Shown: piece after piece, positions 5,458-5,516 of the stretch
Layout of the letters: each line of letters opens with the position of its first letter
Position numbering within the stretch: the first letter of the stretch is position 1
Source: Clostridiales bacterium
GTDB lineage: Bacteria; Bacillota_A; Clostridia; Lachnospirales; Lachnospiraceae
NCBI GenBank assembly: GCA_030154385.1
Contig: JASKJZ010000192.1
Coordinates: 1-5,516, forward strand
DNA: 5,516 nt
Direction of reading: 5' to 3'
The notes under the pieces: generated by a model
The model's input: the letters and a program-made list of their open reading frames with translations, nothing else
Database searches by the model: none
Told to the model about the DNA's origin: nothing
Position numbers and translations under genes: made by a program

Positions 5458-5516
5458 ATCTGACCCACCTTAGTTTTGATTTTGGTGGATCAGATTTTTT
5501 TGTTATTTCTGTTTTT
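5425..5516. mobile_element. Possible terminus of an insertion sequence (IS21-like), running off the window
   Basis: TGACCCAC occurs twice (5438-5445 and 5461-5468), each after an A-rich lead, and a near-inverted copy GGTGGATCA lies at 5484-5492. From memory, short repeated TGACCCAC units next to a TG-initial end (here TGTCAAG at 5425) resemble IS21-family ends in Clostridia. If so, the last ten codons of the channel gene (CQVKLTHFFV) are element-derived. No transposase is visible because the window ends here, and a plain native terminator is the simpler alternative. Confidence 0.3.
5456..5501 (+). terminator. Rho-independent terminator after the channel gene
   Basis: AAATCTGACCCACC (5456-5469) pairs with GGTGGATCAGATTT (5484-5497): 14 positions with a single C/A mismatch and a 14-base loop. 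The right arm runs into seven consecutive T (5495-5501). The outer stem overlaps the TAA stop codon. It is a strong structure for the rightward transcript, whether native or part of an insertion-sequence end. Confidence 0.75.

Overview
The window looks like chromosomal DNA of a low-GC Gram-positive bacterium. It is AT-rich, has AGGAG/AGGTGA-type ribosome sites and sigma-A-like promoters, and carries a Cache-type chemoreceptor with a Cys-Trp-rich insert. I read it as a member of the Clostridia, possibly Lachnospiraceae-like; that placement is inference from style, not from a marker gene.

Layout, left to right. (1) 1-1118, minus strand: the first 372 codons of an exported protein with a signal peptide and an HEYGH zinc-protease motif. 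Its 3' end lies beyond the left edge. (2) 1119-1228: a compact spacer holding the terminator of the next gene and a good promoter for the protease. (3) 1229-3400, minus: a complete membrane chemoreceptor (dCache, HAMP, signalling hairpin) whose HAMP connector is interrupted by a seven-cysteine 'two-CW' module. (4) 3422-4021, minus: a TetR/AcrR-family regulator gene broken by an in-frame TAG at 3581-3583. The reading frame stays open and protein-like for 53 codons after the TAG and ends 21 bases before the receptor gene. The stretch 3401-3580 is therefore mostly regulator coding sequence, not an intergenic region. (5) 4022-4248: a divergent control region with a perfect 10+10 bp palindrome over the regulator's -10 box and a TTGACA promoter facing right. 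(6) 4249-5457, plus: a fusion of about 31 uninterrupted pentapeptide repeats with a two-TM potassium-channel-like pore. (7) 5425-5516: the tail of that gene runs into repeated TGACCCAC units and a strong hairpin plus T-run. This is a terminator and possibly also the end of an insertion sequence. No stretch longer than 300 bases lacks a gene.

How the genes may work together (inference). The regulator and the chemoreceptor look like one operon, with the channel gene divergent from it across a shared operator-like palindrome. A TetR-type repressor would then control a sensory receptor and an ion channel together. In this isolate the regulator reads as a truncated 146-residue protein that lacks its C-terminal dimerisation/effector helices, so the locus may be derepressed. 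The most noteworthy points are the nonsense codon in the regulator, the Cys-rich HAMP insert, the 20-residue-spaced cysteine ladder in the pentapeptide helix, and the perfect palindrome.
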